From: a virus
DNA length: 42,417 nt
Virus record (IMG/VR): IMGVR_UViG_3300042876_000925
Span: 1 to 42,417 of that record
Direction: 5' to 3' (one strand)
The stretch's first letter is position 1. The number at the start of each line of letters is the position of its first letter. A program made the translations under genes and the position numbers. A model generated the notes under the pieces. It searched no databases, was not told the DNA's origin, and saw only the letters and a list, made by a program, of their open reading frames with translations. Positions 1 through 7,430 of the stretch are shown here, one piece after another.

Positions 1-251
1 GGTGCAACCGCCGAGTCGAACTCGATCACATGCCCGGCGAACTCGTTCTCGCCCCAAGCCTCAAAGAAGAACGCCCTTCCCGGCCTGGTCGCCTCGGCAT
101 CCTCAATCCACCGCCACCAACCAACCACGGCATCCACAGAACCAACGCCCGAAAGAAACACGGTCACAATTGAACCGTGGGAAGCAAGCGCATCACTCAA
201 CGCGCGCGGAGATCTAGCACCACCACGGAATGCGCAAACTAAACCCGACAC
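1..251 (-). CDS. Unrecognised protein, cut by the left edge
   Basis: An open frame of 83 codons runs off the left edge without a stop. I chose the GTG at 249-251 because a GGAGG ribosome-binding site lies about 7 bases upstream of it. That start overlaps the end of the methyltransferase gene by 13 bases, so the two are probably translated together. The visible part is rich in aromatic and acidic residues (Trp-Trp-Arg-Trp, Phe-Phe-Phe-Glu-Ala-Trp) and has no motif I know. If the sequence is circular, it could continue into the partial gene at the right edge, but the reading frames do not join directly. Confidence 0.55.
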   Translation of the reverse strand, partial: MSGLVCAFRGGARSPRALSDALASHGSIVTVFLSGVGSVDAVVGWWRWIEDAEATRPGRAFFFEAWGENEFAGHVIEFDSAVA

Positions 252-1111
252 TGAAGGGCCTCCAGAGCAGCCTCAGGAACAGCGAGACAATTTGGCCAGA
301 TCAAGACCTCTCCACCTTGCAGCGAACTTGCGTGGGCGGAATATCGAAGCGAGAAGGCACGAACGTTAGCCCACCGATACAACCGGCGAACTTCTTCCAC
401 GTCATCATAAGTCATGATCCATCGCGTAGTCTTCAATGCTTTCATCCGGGACGACAAAGCACGGTGCTCTTTGGCTTGGAAGTGATTAAGGTAAAGCTCC
501 CGGCCCTTCACAAAGTACGGAGGATCACCGTAGACAAACACTTCTTCTCCAAACTCGCCTTGCTCGATAGAATACACCAAGTCTACCCCGTTTGAGTTTG
601 TGACAATGACCCTATCTTCATAAGAGGCGATGACCTCGACTCGGCGCGCCAACTCTTGTCGGTTGAACCGAGCATCAATCTTCCACTCCCCGTCCTGCTC
701 GAGACCGCCAATTGGGCCTCCATTCATAATGATACCAGAGCGGTTGCACCGATTGAGGTAAAATGTTGCAAACCCAAGATTGAAGGCATTTTCTCGCCCG
801 CCGTTTCGGTATGTGTCCCGTTGGCGAGTCCACTCTGCAATATCCAGCGGCACCGAAAAAATCTTCTCTACGAACCGCTCAGTAGACGAAAGCATTGCAT
901 TCCACATCGAGTAGACGGCAACATCGATGTCGTTGATGACAATCCGGTCTACAACCCCATACTCAAGAAGCTTTAACCCGGCCCCTGCTCCGCCCGCGAA
1001 CGGCTCAACGTAGGTGCATCCCTCGAGGCCATTGGCACAGATAACTCGATCAAGCAAATCTGACAGAACGGCTTTTCCGCCGGGATATCTAAGAGGGCTA
1101 AGGCTTCGCAT
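239..1111 (-). CDS. D12-class N6-adenine DNA methyltransferase (Dam-like)
   Basis: This 290-residue protein has the layout of Dam/D12 methyltransferases. The opening Arg-Tyr-Pro-Gly-Gly-Lys motif is near residue 8, the SAM-binding segment EPFAGGAGAG near residue 36, an Asn-Asp-Ile-Asp motif follows, and the catalytic DPPY is at residues 196-199. Family members transfer a methyl group from SAM to adenine N6, often in GATC. Length and motif order are normal, so it should be active. Its start codon directly abuts the stop of the ParB/HEPN-like gene, so the two form one unit. Base composition is clearly more AT-rich than most of the window. It may protect phage DNA from restriction or be the modification arm of a cassette with its neighbour; the target site cannot be read from sequence. 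Confidence 0.9.
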   Translation of the reverse strand: MRSLSPLRYPGGKAVLSDLLDRVICANGLEGCTYVEPFAGGAGAGLKLLEYGVVDRIVINDIDVAVYSMWNAMLSSTERFVEKIFSVPLDIAEWTRQRDTYRNGGRENAFNLGFATFYLNRCNRSGIIMNGGPIGGLEQDGEWKIDARFNRQELARRVEVIASYEDRVIVTNSNGVDLVYSIEQGEFGEEVFVYGDPPYFVKGRELYLNHFQAKEHRALSSRMKALKTTRWIMTYDDVEEVRRLYRWANVRAFSLRYSAHASSLQGGEVLIWPNCLAVPEAALEALQCRV

Positions 1112-2557
1112 CTAGGTTCCCCTCGACATTGCTTTTTGAATAACCGGCAGCAACGGACCCCTGATCTCAGCAACCGACCTCGGAGATGCACTCCAATGCT
1201 TGTTGTGAAGGTACTGGTTTAACATGCACACGCTAAGCGGCCCGTCGCCAAGCAAATTAACAAGAGCTTTCTTTTCTTCTTGGCTTAAGCCAATATCAAA
1301 GATCACCGCCGACTTGACATCGCTTAAAAGCTTTTGAACCGGGATATCTAACAAGCCGCACTTGTGTTCTGCTTCCAACTTGCGAACACAACCCATTTCC
1401 TCGGCAGAGATCCGCAAAGCGGTTTCCAAAACAGCTCGCAAAAGTGCGGCTGAAGAATTCGGGAAATCTTCCAAGCATAGCCTCTTGCCCTCTTCGACTA
1501 GCTCATGAAGCTTAGCATTTTCAAGACCGCAAACAAGGGACTTCGGCAACAGGTATCGTAAATTGCTAGGAGACTTTTTGTTTTTGCGCGCAGTCGAACG
1601 CGCCCCGTTGGCTGATGGCAACGCAAGGAATTCCGAAGGTACAGCCTTCATTGAGACAACTTTCTTCACCTCAACTGAACCTGCATTGCTAGGCGTGTAG
1701 CCTAGCCTTCCTAAAAATACCTCTTGCCCATCGTCGTCATTAAGCTTCCTGGTGTCGATGCTCCCGCTCGCCGCTTCCTCAAGGATCTTAACAAGAACCG
1801 GAAGGAATTCACTGAGTGGTGGCACGAGAAGGTCACCGTTCTCAGAGATTACCAACCCAAGGCGCCGTCGCGTTTTAAGCGGGACAACCAACCGCTCAAC
1901 TACTGTTGAGTATGGAAACTGGTCAGGGTCTTCCAAGAGAATAGCAGCCTTCTCGCTCAACTGCGGCTTTACATGCGTGCACAAACTGAAGAATTGGCCA
2001 GCCGCGACGTGAATGAGCACCTGGTCCCGTTTGATTCCGAATTTATAAACTATTTCATCGACCGAATCACCCTGCTCAATCCGACCCGCAACAAAAGCCG
2101 CTTGCTGCAACGGCTTCCAATTGACGGTGTAGGAGTCAGAGGCATGCTTAGAGAACATGACAACTTCCGCGTGATAGCTAGAAGGAACAATATGAATCGG
2201 AACCTTCTTCGGCAGTTTCGCCTCTTTGGCTAAGCTCGCGAAGCGCTTTCTGTAATTCTCTGGCGCAAGGCTTGGGTTGTCCAAAACCTTTAGCGCGCAG
2301 AGGCGGCGATTGCCTTCGTACACGACTTTCCGAGAGCCCTCAACCACCACAAGAAGCGGCTCCCGGAAGAATCCTTTGTGGGCCATCGATTTGGCTAGGC
2401 GCTCTATTCCGGCGTTCCGGGTGCACAAAACCCTCACGAAATCACGGTCGCTTTTGCAGGTTCGGAAGTCAGGGTACCGAGGGTTCGCAGGCGAAAATCG
2501 CAACGCGCGCACGGTTGCGCTACCGGCTTTCCATTGCTCGGAATCGATAAGGGGCAT
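1112..2557 (-). CDS. ParB/Srx-fold protein with HEPN-like C-terminal region
   Basis: The start at 2557 is supported by a GGAGGAA ribosome-binding site 7 bases upstream; a longer frame to 2620 has no such site. Residues about 15-110 read as a ParB/sulfiredoxin-type domain: a predicted strand ending in PANPRYPDF, a helix, then a segment giving YEGNRRLCALKVL, which is the ParB GxxR box. The middle region (about 115-200) looks like a helical DNA-binding extension. Residues about 370-480 are helical and resemble DUF4145/HEPN-type domains (AALLRAVLETALR, then LNQYLHN). The usual RxxxxH active site is not obvious. The gene is followed immediately by an adenine methyltransferase. The pairing and low GC suggest an acquired defence or counter-defence module; that role is inference. 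Confidence 0.6.
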   Translation of the reverse strand: MPLIDSEQWKAGSATVRALRFSPANPRYPDFRTCKSDRDFVRVLCTRNAGIERLAKSMAHKGFFREPLLVVVEGSRKVVYEGNRRLCALKVLDNPSLAPENYRKRFASLAKEAKLPKKVPIHIVPSSYHAEVVMFSKHASDSYTVNWKPLQQAAFVAGRIEQGDSVDEIVYKFGIKRDQVLIHVAAGQFFSLCTHVKPQLSEKAAILLEDPDQFPYSTVVERLVVPLKTRRRLGLVISENGDLLVPPLSEFLPVLVKILEEAASGSIDTRKLNDDDGQEVFLGRLGYTPSNAGSVEVKKVVSMKAVPSEFLALPSANGARSTARKNKKSPSNLRYLLPKSLVCGLENAKLHELVEEGKRLCLEDFPNSSAALLRAVLETALRISAEEMGCVRKLEAEHKCGLLDIPVQKLLSDVKSAVIFDIGLSQEEKKALVNLLGDGPLSVCMLNQYLHNKHWSASPRSVAEIRGPLLPVIQKAMSRGT

Positions 2558-2752
2558 CGTGTGTTCCTCCGTAGGTGTCCGACGGGGTAACCTCCGGCAC
2601 TGCTCTTGTCGAGGGCGCACTGCTTTCCCTCGCCGCTCCGGTGCGGCGTCAGATTCCCGAACACGGCTCTCAAATCAGTTTGGTGTTGAGATTTCCGGAT
2701 CTCCAGGCCTTCATCAATTCGCCAAGGTTTCGTTGAGGTTTCCTCGGCACCC

Positions 2753-2785
2753 GCGGCCGGCACCGATGGGGTCGGTGCCGGCCGC
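2753..2785. terminator. Strong hairpin at the end of the early operon
   Basis: A perfect 14-base-pair stem (2753-2766 with 2772-2785) encloses a 5-base loop. It lies just past the stop of the small gene ending at 2792. On the plus strand it is followed by ACCTTTT. On the minus strand, the direction of the neighbouring genes, there is no U-tract. It probably ends or protects the early-operon transcript and separates that operon from the AT-rich cassette. Confidence 0.6.
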
Positions 2786-2791
2786 ACCTTT

Positions 2792-3034
2792 TCACCCCTG
2801 GCTCGGATCCTTCGGGTCGCGCGGCAGGAACGCCCGCCGCACCTCCTCGAGCGGTTTGCCCCAGAGCGTCGCGGCCGCCTCGGTCAGCAGCGTGAACGAC
2901 TGCGTGCCGTAGCCCAGGTACCAGCCGACGTGCGGGTTGTCGCGGATCTGCCCCAGGACGTGCGCGATCGCTCGCTTCGCCTGCTCTTCGGCGGGCACAC
3001 CCGCCATCACCGGTTTCATCAGATTCTCGCCCAT
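2792..3034 (-). CDS. Small unrecognised protein after ParB
   Basis: An 80-residue protein. I chose the ATG at 3034 because a purine-rich GGGAGGGGGAG stretch precedes it and it follows the parB stop with one base between, as expected in a coupled operon. A longer frame to 3118 would add only an Arg-rich tail read from within parB. The sequence is mainly helical (AEEQAKRAIAHVLGQI) with an aromatic Gly-Tyr-rich middle. No family is recognised. It is the last gene of the early operon before a strong hairpin. Confidence 0.55.
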   Translation of the reverse strand: MGENLMKPVMAGVPAEEQAKRAIAHVLGQIRDNPHVGWYLGYGTQSFTLLTEAAATLWGKPLEEVRRAFLPRDPKDPSQG

Positions 3035-3035
3035 C

Positions 3036-4508
3036 TCACTCCCCCTCCCCTTCGTCTCCGGACGTCTGGACGTCTCCGATCTCCGCGCCGAACCGGTCGC
3101 ACGCCGCGACGAATCCACGGTCCCACTTCCGGTTCGCGGCGAAATCGTACGGCTCCCACTTCGTCGCGATGAGCTGGACGATCAGGCCGCGGAGCTGCTT
3201 CGCGTTCAGGTCGGCCTCGCGCAGCGCGTCCGCCGCGCTCCCTTTTTTCGGGACCGCGATCTCGCGGGCCTCGGCCGCCGCCGCGAGCTTCTCGCGGTTG
3301 CAGCAACGGTCGAGGACGTAGTCCAGGACGAACCCGAGGAACTCCTTCCCCTCGCCCGCGCGTTCCACCGCCGCCACCAGCGCGCGGTTCGCCTCTTTCC
3401 ACGCCTCGCGCCGGCGCCGCGCGTGCTCGCGCTTCCGGGCCTGCGCCGCCTTGTCGTTGCCCGGCCGGTCCACCCGGAACTTTGCCCCGGCCGCCTTCGC
3501 CGCCTCGACCAGCTCGGCGCGGACGTAAACCTCGACCGGTGCCATCAGCGACGTGCGCCCCAGGACCGGGGCCGGAAGCTGCGATTTCTTGAGGAGCTTG
3601 GACCACGGCCGAACCGGCGAAACGTCGTAGCAGGTATCGGAAAGGCGCTCGTACTTCTGCCCTCCGGGATAGTCCGAATCGTACGGCCAGACCTTCGCGC
3701 ACTCCTCGTCCGTGAGAACGCGCCACCCGCTCGCCTCGAACTCCGCCCGCTTCGACGCGTACGCGATCGCGTTATGGGCTTTCCTCGCCTCGGTGCCGAC
3801 CAGCTCCTTCACCTCGCGGAACGGCAGGATTCCGGTTTCCTCGTCCCGATCCCAGTCCTCGGGGTCCATCACCGCCAACGCAACCCGCTCCTGGGCGTCG
3901 CGGTCGGGCAGGGCCGCGATCGCTTCCGCGTGGCTCGCCGGCATCTTGCCGGTCTCGACGTGCCGCTGCACCGACGGCGCCAGATCGAGCAGCTTCAGCC
4001 GCGCGTAAATCGCCGACCGGCTCCGGTTCAGTTTCTCCACGAGATCATCGACCGCCCACCCCATGTCCAGCAGCCGGCGGAACCCCCGCGCCTCGTCGAG
4101 CGGCCGCAGGTCCTCGCGCTGCAAGTTCTCCGTCAACCGGAGCTGCTCGGCCGCCCGGTCGTCCAGATCCCGCACCGTCGCGGGGATCTCGGCGAGGCCC
4201 ACTTCCCCGGCGGCGCGCCAGCGGCGCTCGCCCATCACGATCTCCCACGGCGGCAGCGCCTCCAGCCCGGGCCCGCGATGCAGCGGGCGGACCATGATCG
4301 GCTGCAACACCCCGAGCTGGCGGACGCTCGCCACCAGCTCGCGGAACTTCTCGTCGTCGAACGTGTCCCGGTTCAGCGGCGACCGCTGGATCCGGTCGAG
4401 CGGGATCATCTGGAAGATCGCCGGGCCGGAGGCCTCGGCGACGGGTGCTTCGTTCGGTTCCGGCGCGGCTTGAGCCGCGCCCCTCTTCGGTTGTCTGGCG
4501 TGTTTCAT
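3036..4508 (-). CDS. parB: ParB/Spo0J-type partition protein
   Basis: 490 residues. The ParB N-terminal domain spans about residues 34-130: IPLDRIQRSPLNR, then VRQLGVLQPIMVRP, the GERRWRAA box that binds nucleotide in ParB CTPases, and TENLQREDL. A helix-turn-helix follows (about 150-185; WAVDDLVEKLNRSRSAIYARLKLL). The rest is long, charged and unlike chromosomal ParB, ending in an acidic tail. Classical ParB proteins bind parS sites and work with ParA, but no ParA is visible here. It lies in an early operon just after the replication-initiator-like gene. It could act in partition of an episomal prophage, in replication control, or as a transcription regulator. Confidence 0.85.
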   Translation of the reverse strand: MKHARQPKRGAAQAAPEPNEAPVAEASGPAIFQMIPLDRIQRSPLNRDTFDDEKFRELVASVRQLGVLQPIMVRPLHRGPGLEALPPWEIVMGERRWRAAGEVGLAEIPATVRDLDDRAAEQLRLTENLQREDLRPLDEARGFRRLLDMGWAVDDLVEKLNRSRSAIYARLKLLDLAPSVQRHVETGKMPASHAEAIAALPDRDAQERVALAVMDPEDWDRDEETGILPFREVKELVGTEARKAHNAIAYASKRAEFEASGWRVLTDEECAKVWPYDSDYPGGQKYERLSDTCYDVSPVRPWSKLLKKSQLPAPVLGRTSLMAPVEVYVRAELVEAAKAAGAKFRVDRPGNDKAAQARKREHARRRREAWKEANRALVAAVERAGEGKEFLGFVLDYVLDRCCNREKLAAAAEAREIAVPKKGSAADALREADLNAKQLRGLIVQLIATKWEPYDFAANRKWDRGFVAACDRFGAEIGDVQTSGDEGEGE

Positions 4509-4522
4509 GTTCGTGTCTCAGG

Positions 4523-5653
4523 TCAAAGCATCCATCCGCGCACCGTCCGGCTCGCGTCGCGGAGCGCGATCCGCGTCCGGTGGAACAGGTCGTTGAGGAA
4601 CGGCCCCCAGCCGAGCCGGGGGCGGAACCCCGTCAGGCGCTTATGTTTCGCCTCGCCCACGGCGGCGCGGACGGCGGGCCAGTTGTCCAAGGCCCGCAGC
4701 ACCCACGTCTTCCGGAACCGGGGCGCATCCGGGCCGGTCCACTCGGCGATCTGGTCGAGCGCGAACCGCCGCTCGTCGTCCAGCCGCGCCTCGAGTTCCC
4801 GCATCGGCATCCATGCTCCTCCTCCCGCCGCACACGGCGCATGATCATGAGACATGCCCTCCGCAGGAGGGGGTTTTAGAACATGAACATGTTCGCGCGC
4901 GGGTGCTCGCGCGACGTGTATGGGAGCGCCCGCCACCGAGCGTAGCGAATCGCTACACTCCACCCCCAGTGAACGGGCAATCAGCTCGTTGAGCCGTAGC
5001 GAATCGCTACAGCCGTGTAGCGATTCGCTACACTCCTCTTCGTCCTCCTCCTCCGGCCGGTCGTGCGGCCCCTCCCATCTCTCGCCCCGGTCGTGCGGGG
5101 CCATCGCCGGTCCAGCGGCGGCATCACTTCCCCGGTCGTGCGGGGATTCGCCCCGGTCATGCGGGGACTCACAAAGCATTTCCCGGCTCATCCGGGCGAT
5201 ATCGTCCTGCGCGGCCTCCGCTCCCGTCGGCCGCAAGATCGCCTCCATCACACGCTGCCCGTCCGGGTCGAACCCCGGCGGCATCGAGTTCAGCCGCTCC
5301 ATCCTCGCCGCAGCGGCCGCGGCCTCCGCCCGGTCGAGCACCGTCTCCGGGGCAACCAGCGCCCCCGACGGCAAAAACCGCACCCACGTCTCGCCGCCGC
5401 CCCGCTTCACATGTGCCACGCCTTTCCGCTGCAGGGCCACCAGCGCGTTGCTCGCGTCCGGCCGGTGGACGCCCGCGAGCGTCGCCAGATCCGCGAGCGT
5501 CCCGAACACCGCCCACTCCCGGCCCCGCGCGAACGACCAATCGAGCACCACGTTCAACACCGCCCGCTCGCGCTTCGTCAGGTCGAGTTCCACCGCGACG
5601 AGCTGGCGGCAGCGGGGCACCAGCGCCGCTAGGTCTTCCGGGGCGCTACTCAT
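4523..5653 (-). CDS. Winged-helix replication-initiator-like protein
   Basis: 376 residues. Residues about 20-95 look like the winged-helix domain found at the N-terminus of phage replication proteins (TKRERAVLNVVLDWSF, then LADLATLAGVHRPDASNALVALQRKG). The middle (about 150-260) is low-complexity and contains repeated Pro-His-Asp-Arg and Cys-Ser-(Asp/Glu)-Ser-Leu units. The last 100 residues are helical and charged, with a Trp-rich stretch. The peptide repeats come from DNA palindromes and direct repeats inside the gene (4879-5166), much as the lambda origin lies inside gene O. It is followed by parB after 14 bases. No helicase or primase motif is seen, so loading of a host helicase is an inference. 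Confidence 0.5.
   Translation of the reverse strand: MSSAPEDLAALVPRCRQLVAVELDLTKRERAVLNVVLDWSFARGREWAVFGTLADLATLAGVHRPDASNALVALQRKGVAHVKRGGGETWVRFLPSGALVAPETVLDRAEAAAAAARMERLNSMPPGFDPDGQRVMEAILRPTGAEAAQDDIARMSREMLCESPHDRGESPHDRGSDAAAGPAMAPHDRGERWEGPHDRPEEEDEEECSESLHGCSDSLRLNELIARSLGVECSDSLRSVAGAPIHVARAPAREHVHVLKPPPAEGMSHDHAPCAAGGGAWMPMRELEARLDDERRFALDQIAEWTGPDAPRFRKTWVLRALDNWPAVRAAVGEAKHKRLTGFRPRLGWGPFLNDLFHRTRIALRDASRTVRGWML
4879..5031. repeat. Palindrome cluster inside the initiator-like gene
   Basis: GAACATGTTC at 4885-4894 is preceded by a direct GAACAT. The 15-base near-palindrome GTAGCGAATCGCTAC occurs at 4942-4956 and 4996-5010, and its reverse complement at 5017-5031, so the last two copies face each other. 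A one-mismatch copy lies far away at 21384-21398, inside the tape measure gene. Such clustering inside a replication gene fits binding sites for the encoded protein or an origin. Confidence 0.65.
5055..5166. repeat. Four iteron-like repeats inside the initiator-like gene
   Basis: Copies of a 16-base unit with inverted CCCCG/CGGGG ends lie at 5085-5100, 5130-5145 and 5151-5166 (CCCCGGTCGTGCGGGG, with one change in the last). A related copy with GGCC ends is at 5055-5070. Spacings of 30, 45 and 21 bases keep the reading frame and encode Pro-His-Asp-Arg. The arrangement resembles origin iterons. Confidence 0.65.
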
Positions 5654-6107
5654 CGTCGCCCCAACCCGCCGACGGCCGCTCGTCGGAGCGTCCGCTCATC
5701 CAGTCGCGCACCAGAGCCACCATGTCCTGTTCCGGCCCATCGCCTCCCCGGTCGCGCCACCGCCCCTCCAACTCCGCGATCATCGCTTCGATCATCGAGC
5801 GAGCGAGCGCGGCGTGCCGCCCCCAGGGCCGCACCGCACGGAGAGCCTCGATCTCGGCCGCGACCTCCGCGGCGCTCCGACGCGGCGGCGGCGGGGGCGG
5901 CGGGACGAACGGCTCCGCCGCGCGCCTCCTCCGGATCTCCTCCATTGCCTCGAGCCGCGCCGACTCAATCGCAGCGTGATCGGTCGACGTCAGGCAAAGG
6001 TCGATCCACCGTTCCTCCGCGCTCCCCGCGCGAGCATCCCGCTCCTCGCGGGCCTCGCGCGACCGCGCCGCCGTCATCGCCAGTTCCGGGTCCAACAGCA
6101 GGTTCAT
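5646..6107 (-). CDS. Unrecognised early protein with poly-proline linker
   Basis: 153 residues from the ATG at 6107, chosen because a GGGGGGAAC purine run precedes it; the open frame continues upstream only as Arg-rich read-through of other genes. The N-terminal half is helical and charged, a run of seven prolines sits near residue 70, and the C-terminal half is helical (ALARSMIEAMIAELEGRW) with an acidic end. The last 8 bases overlap the start of the initiator-like gene, so translation is probably coupled and it may help in replication. No known domain is recognised. Confidence 0.6.
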   Translation of the reverse strand: MNLLLDPELAMTAARSREAREERDARAGSAEERWIDLCLTSTDHAAIESARLEAMEEIRRRRAAEPFVPPPPPPPRRSAAEVAAEIEALRAVRPWGRHAALARSMIEAMIAELEGRWRDRGGDGPEQDMVALVRDWMSGRSDERPSAGWGDDE

Positions 6108-6109
6108 GG

Positions 6110-6250
6110 TCAGTTCCCCCCCGAAATTAAATTTGTCGCCCGGCCGTTCCGGACCCGCACCCACGACGGCCCCAAAAACGGCAGGTACACTTGCACCGTC
6201 CGGACGTCGGGCTGGAAGACGATCTCCAACGTGCTCGCGGGCTTGCTCAT
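6110..6250 (-). CDS. 46-residue microprotein
   Basis: A short frame from ATG at 6248-6250 to TGA at 6110-6112. It is supported by a GGAGGGG ribosome-binding site 7 bases upstream, an ATGA overlap with the gene ending at 6247, and a gap of only 2 bases before the next start. The product begins Met-Ser-Lys-Pro and has alternating hydrophobic residues typical of a small beta-sheet. The family is unknown. The palindrome-derived GTCCGGACGTCGG sequence lies inside it. Confidence 0.55.
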   Translation of the reverse strand: MSKPASTLEIVFQPDVRTVQVYLPFLGPSWVRVRNGRATNLISGGN

Positions 6251-6516
6251 CGCCACCCCTCCCCCGCGAAAGCGAGCTGCGGGTCGGGCGTCGCCTCCTC
6301 GCGCAGATGCACCGAGAAGCCCGTCGTTTCGAGCGCGTCGCGGAGCGCCGCCGCCTCGACGGGCGAGAGCGACACCGATTGCCCGGCATCCGATGGGCCG
6401 CGGAAAAACATCAGCTCCGCCGCCCCTCCCTCTTTGCGGTGCGCCACGAAGCGCAGCCGCTTGTTGAAATCCTCGGGGGCGATCCGCGCCCCCGGCACGA
6501 TCCTGCTCGCATTCAT
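6247..6516 (-). CDS. Small unrecognised early protein
   Basis: 89 residues from the ATG at 6514-6516, which overlaps the stop of the upstream gene as ATGA. The sequence shows beta-strand character (LRFVAHRKEGGAAELMFFRG) followed by a helix (SPVEAAALRDALETTGF), like a compact single-domain protein. It is the fifth gene from the end of the early operon. No function is suggested. Confidence 0.6.
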   Translation of the reverse strand: MNASRIVPGARIAPEDFNKRLRFVAHRKEGGAAELMFFRGPSDAGQSVSLSPVEAAALRDALETTGFSVHLREEATPDPQLAFAGEGWR

Positions 6517-6671
6517 TGTTTCGTCTCCCACTGGTTCGATTCCTTGCTGAAAACCTGATGCGCCGGGCACCGGCGGCAGTGGCGGTGGCACCGCCCGAAC
6601 GCCAGCGCGTACCGCCAAGCGTGAAACCCGGCGTTGCACAGCCACTTCTCGATCCGAGTCAACGCGCGCAC
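6513..6671 (-). CDS. 52-residue Cys/His-rich small protein
   Basis: The GTG at 6669-6671 is preferred because GGGAGGAG lies 5 bases upstream and the start overlaps the previous gene by 13 bases. A longer frame upstream has no ribosome-binding site. The product carries the cluster Cys-His-Arg-His-Cys-Arg-Arg-Cys-Pro, plausibly a small metal-binding knuckle, after a helical Trp-containing segment. It is one link in a chain of microgenes coupled by stop-start overlaps. The exact role is unknown. Confidence 0.5.
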   Translation of the reverse strand: MRALTRIEKWLCNAGFHAWRYALAFGRCHRHCRRCPAHQVFSKESNQWETKQ

Positions 6672-6862
6672 GTCGGCTCCTCCCGGATCACCGCCCTCAA
6701 GCGGTGCCTCACCTTCCGCAGCGCCTTCCGCTCGATCTGCTCGATCGCGCTCCGGTGGCAGCCGCACCACGCCGCGATCTCCGCGTGCGAATAGCGCACC
6801 CCCGGCGCCGCGTGGCGCTGCATCAACGCAAGCCCGAGGTCGATGCGCTCTGCCTTGCTCAC
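6659..6862 (-). CDS. Small sigma-region-4-like HTH protein
   Basis: 67 residues from the GTG at 6860-6862, which overlaps the upstream stop as GTGA. The central segment (YSHAEIAAWCGCHRSAIEQI, followed by ERKALRKVRHRL) reads as the helix-turn-helix of sigma-70 region 4 or a close relative. Region 4 contacts -35 promoter elements, so a small early phage activator or sigma-appropriation factor is plausible. It lacks other sigma domains, so it is not a complete sigma factor. Confidence 0.6.
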   Translation of the reverse strand: MSKAERIDLGLALMQRHAAPGVRYSHAEIAAWCGCHRSAIEQIERKALRKVRHRLRAVIREEPTCAR

Positions 6863-7092
6863 GCCGCCATCCCCCGCGAAACCAGAACCCCGATCTCCCG
6901 CGCCCGCCGCTCGAACACCGCGCTCGCCGCCGCCTCGTTCTCGCACCAGCGGCGCACCGTCATCCCCACCGCCTCGAACTGCTCCTCCACAACCCAACGC
7001 GTCGAGCCGGTCGCGCCCGTCCACTTTTCGAGCCGCAGCTCGCGGCCCGAAAGCGCCCGCACCGCCCGGATCACCTCGTCGCGCCGGATCAC
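6859..7092 (-). CDS. Small unrecognised protein
   Basis: 77 residues from the GTG at 7090-7092, with GGGAGGG upstream and GTGA overlaps at both the start and the end. It begins with a helical segment (RRDEVIRAVRALSG), contains two Trp residues in the middle and ends in a helix rich in Ala/Glu/Arg. It is likely a small DNA- or protein-binding factor of the early operon, but no family can be named. Confidence 0.55.
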   Translation of the reverse strand: MIRRDEVIRAVRALSGRELRLEKWTGATGSTRWVVEEQFEAVGMTVRRWCENEAAASAVFERRAREIGVLVSRGMAA

Positions 7093-7430
7093 GCCGCCGC
7101 CCTCCCGCTCAGCCGGATCTCGCCCGGCACCGCCGGCGACCGCCCCTTGAGAACCTTCTCGCGGGCCCGCGCGAGCACCTGCGACACGAAGTAGCGGGGG
7201 TTTGTCGCGCCGAAAGCCAGCGACTTGTCGAGGCCCCAATCGGCGTGCCGCTCCGCGAGCGTCTTCGGCGTCACATCCAGCAGCGCCGCCGCCGCCGCCG
7301 CGTCGACAAGCTCGAACCGCTGGCAAATGGCATCCGCCACCCGCTCCACCAACGCCTCGCCCAACAGCAAGCGTTCGGCGGCGAGCGCCACCCCGCGAAC
7401 GACCAGCTCCTCGTCGATCTCGACTTTCAT
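7089..7430 (-). CDS. Probable small DNA-binding protein
   Basis: 113 residues from the ATG at 7430. After a helical N-terminus (VERVADAICQRFELV), residues about 45-75 look like a helix-turn-helix (DAAAAAALLDVTPKTLAERHADWGL), similar to excisionase/MerR-like N-terminal domains. The C-terminal part is basic. ATGA/GTGA overlaps join it to both neighbours. It could be an excisionase or early regulator; the assignment is tentative. Confidence 0.5.
   Translation of the reverse strand: MKVEIDEELVVRGVALAAERLLLGEALVERVADAICQRFELVDAAAAAALLDVTPKTLAERHADWGLDKSLAFGATNPRYFVSQVLARAREKVLKGRSPAVPGEIRLSGRAAA

Noticed and set aside
2937-4844. 635-codon plus-strand open frame
   Set aside because: It lies opposite parB and the initiator-like gene, is extremely Arg/Pro-rich, and has no domain pattern; it is a GC-rich shadow.
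4879-5166. CRISPR array
   Set aside because: The repeats are short, spaced in multiples of three and lie inside a coding gene; there are no uniform spacers and no cas genes.
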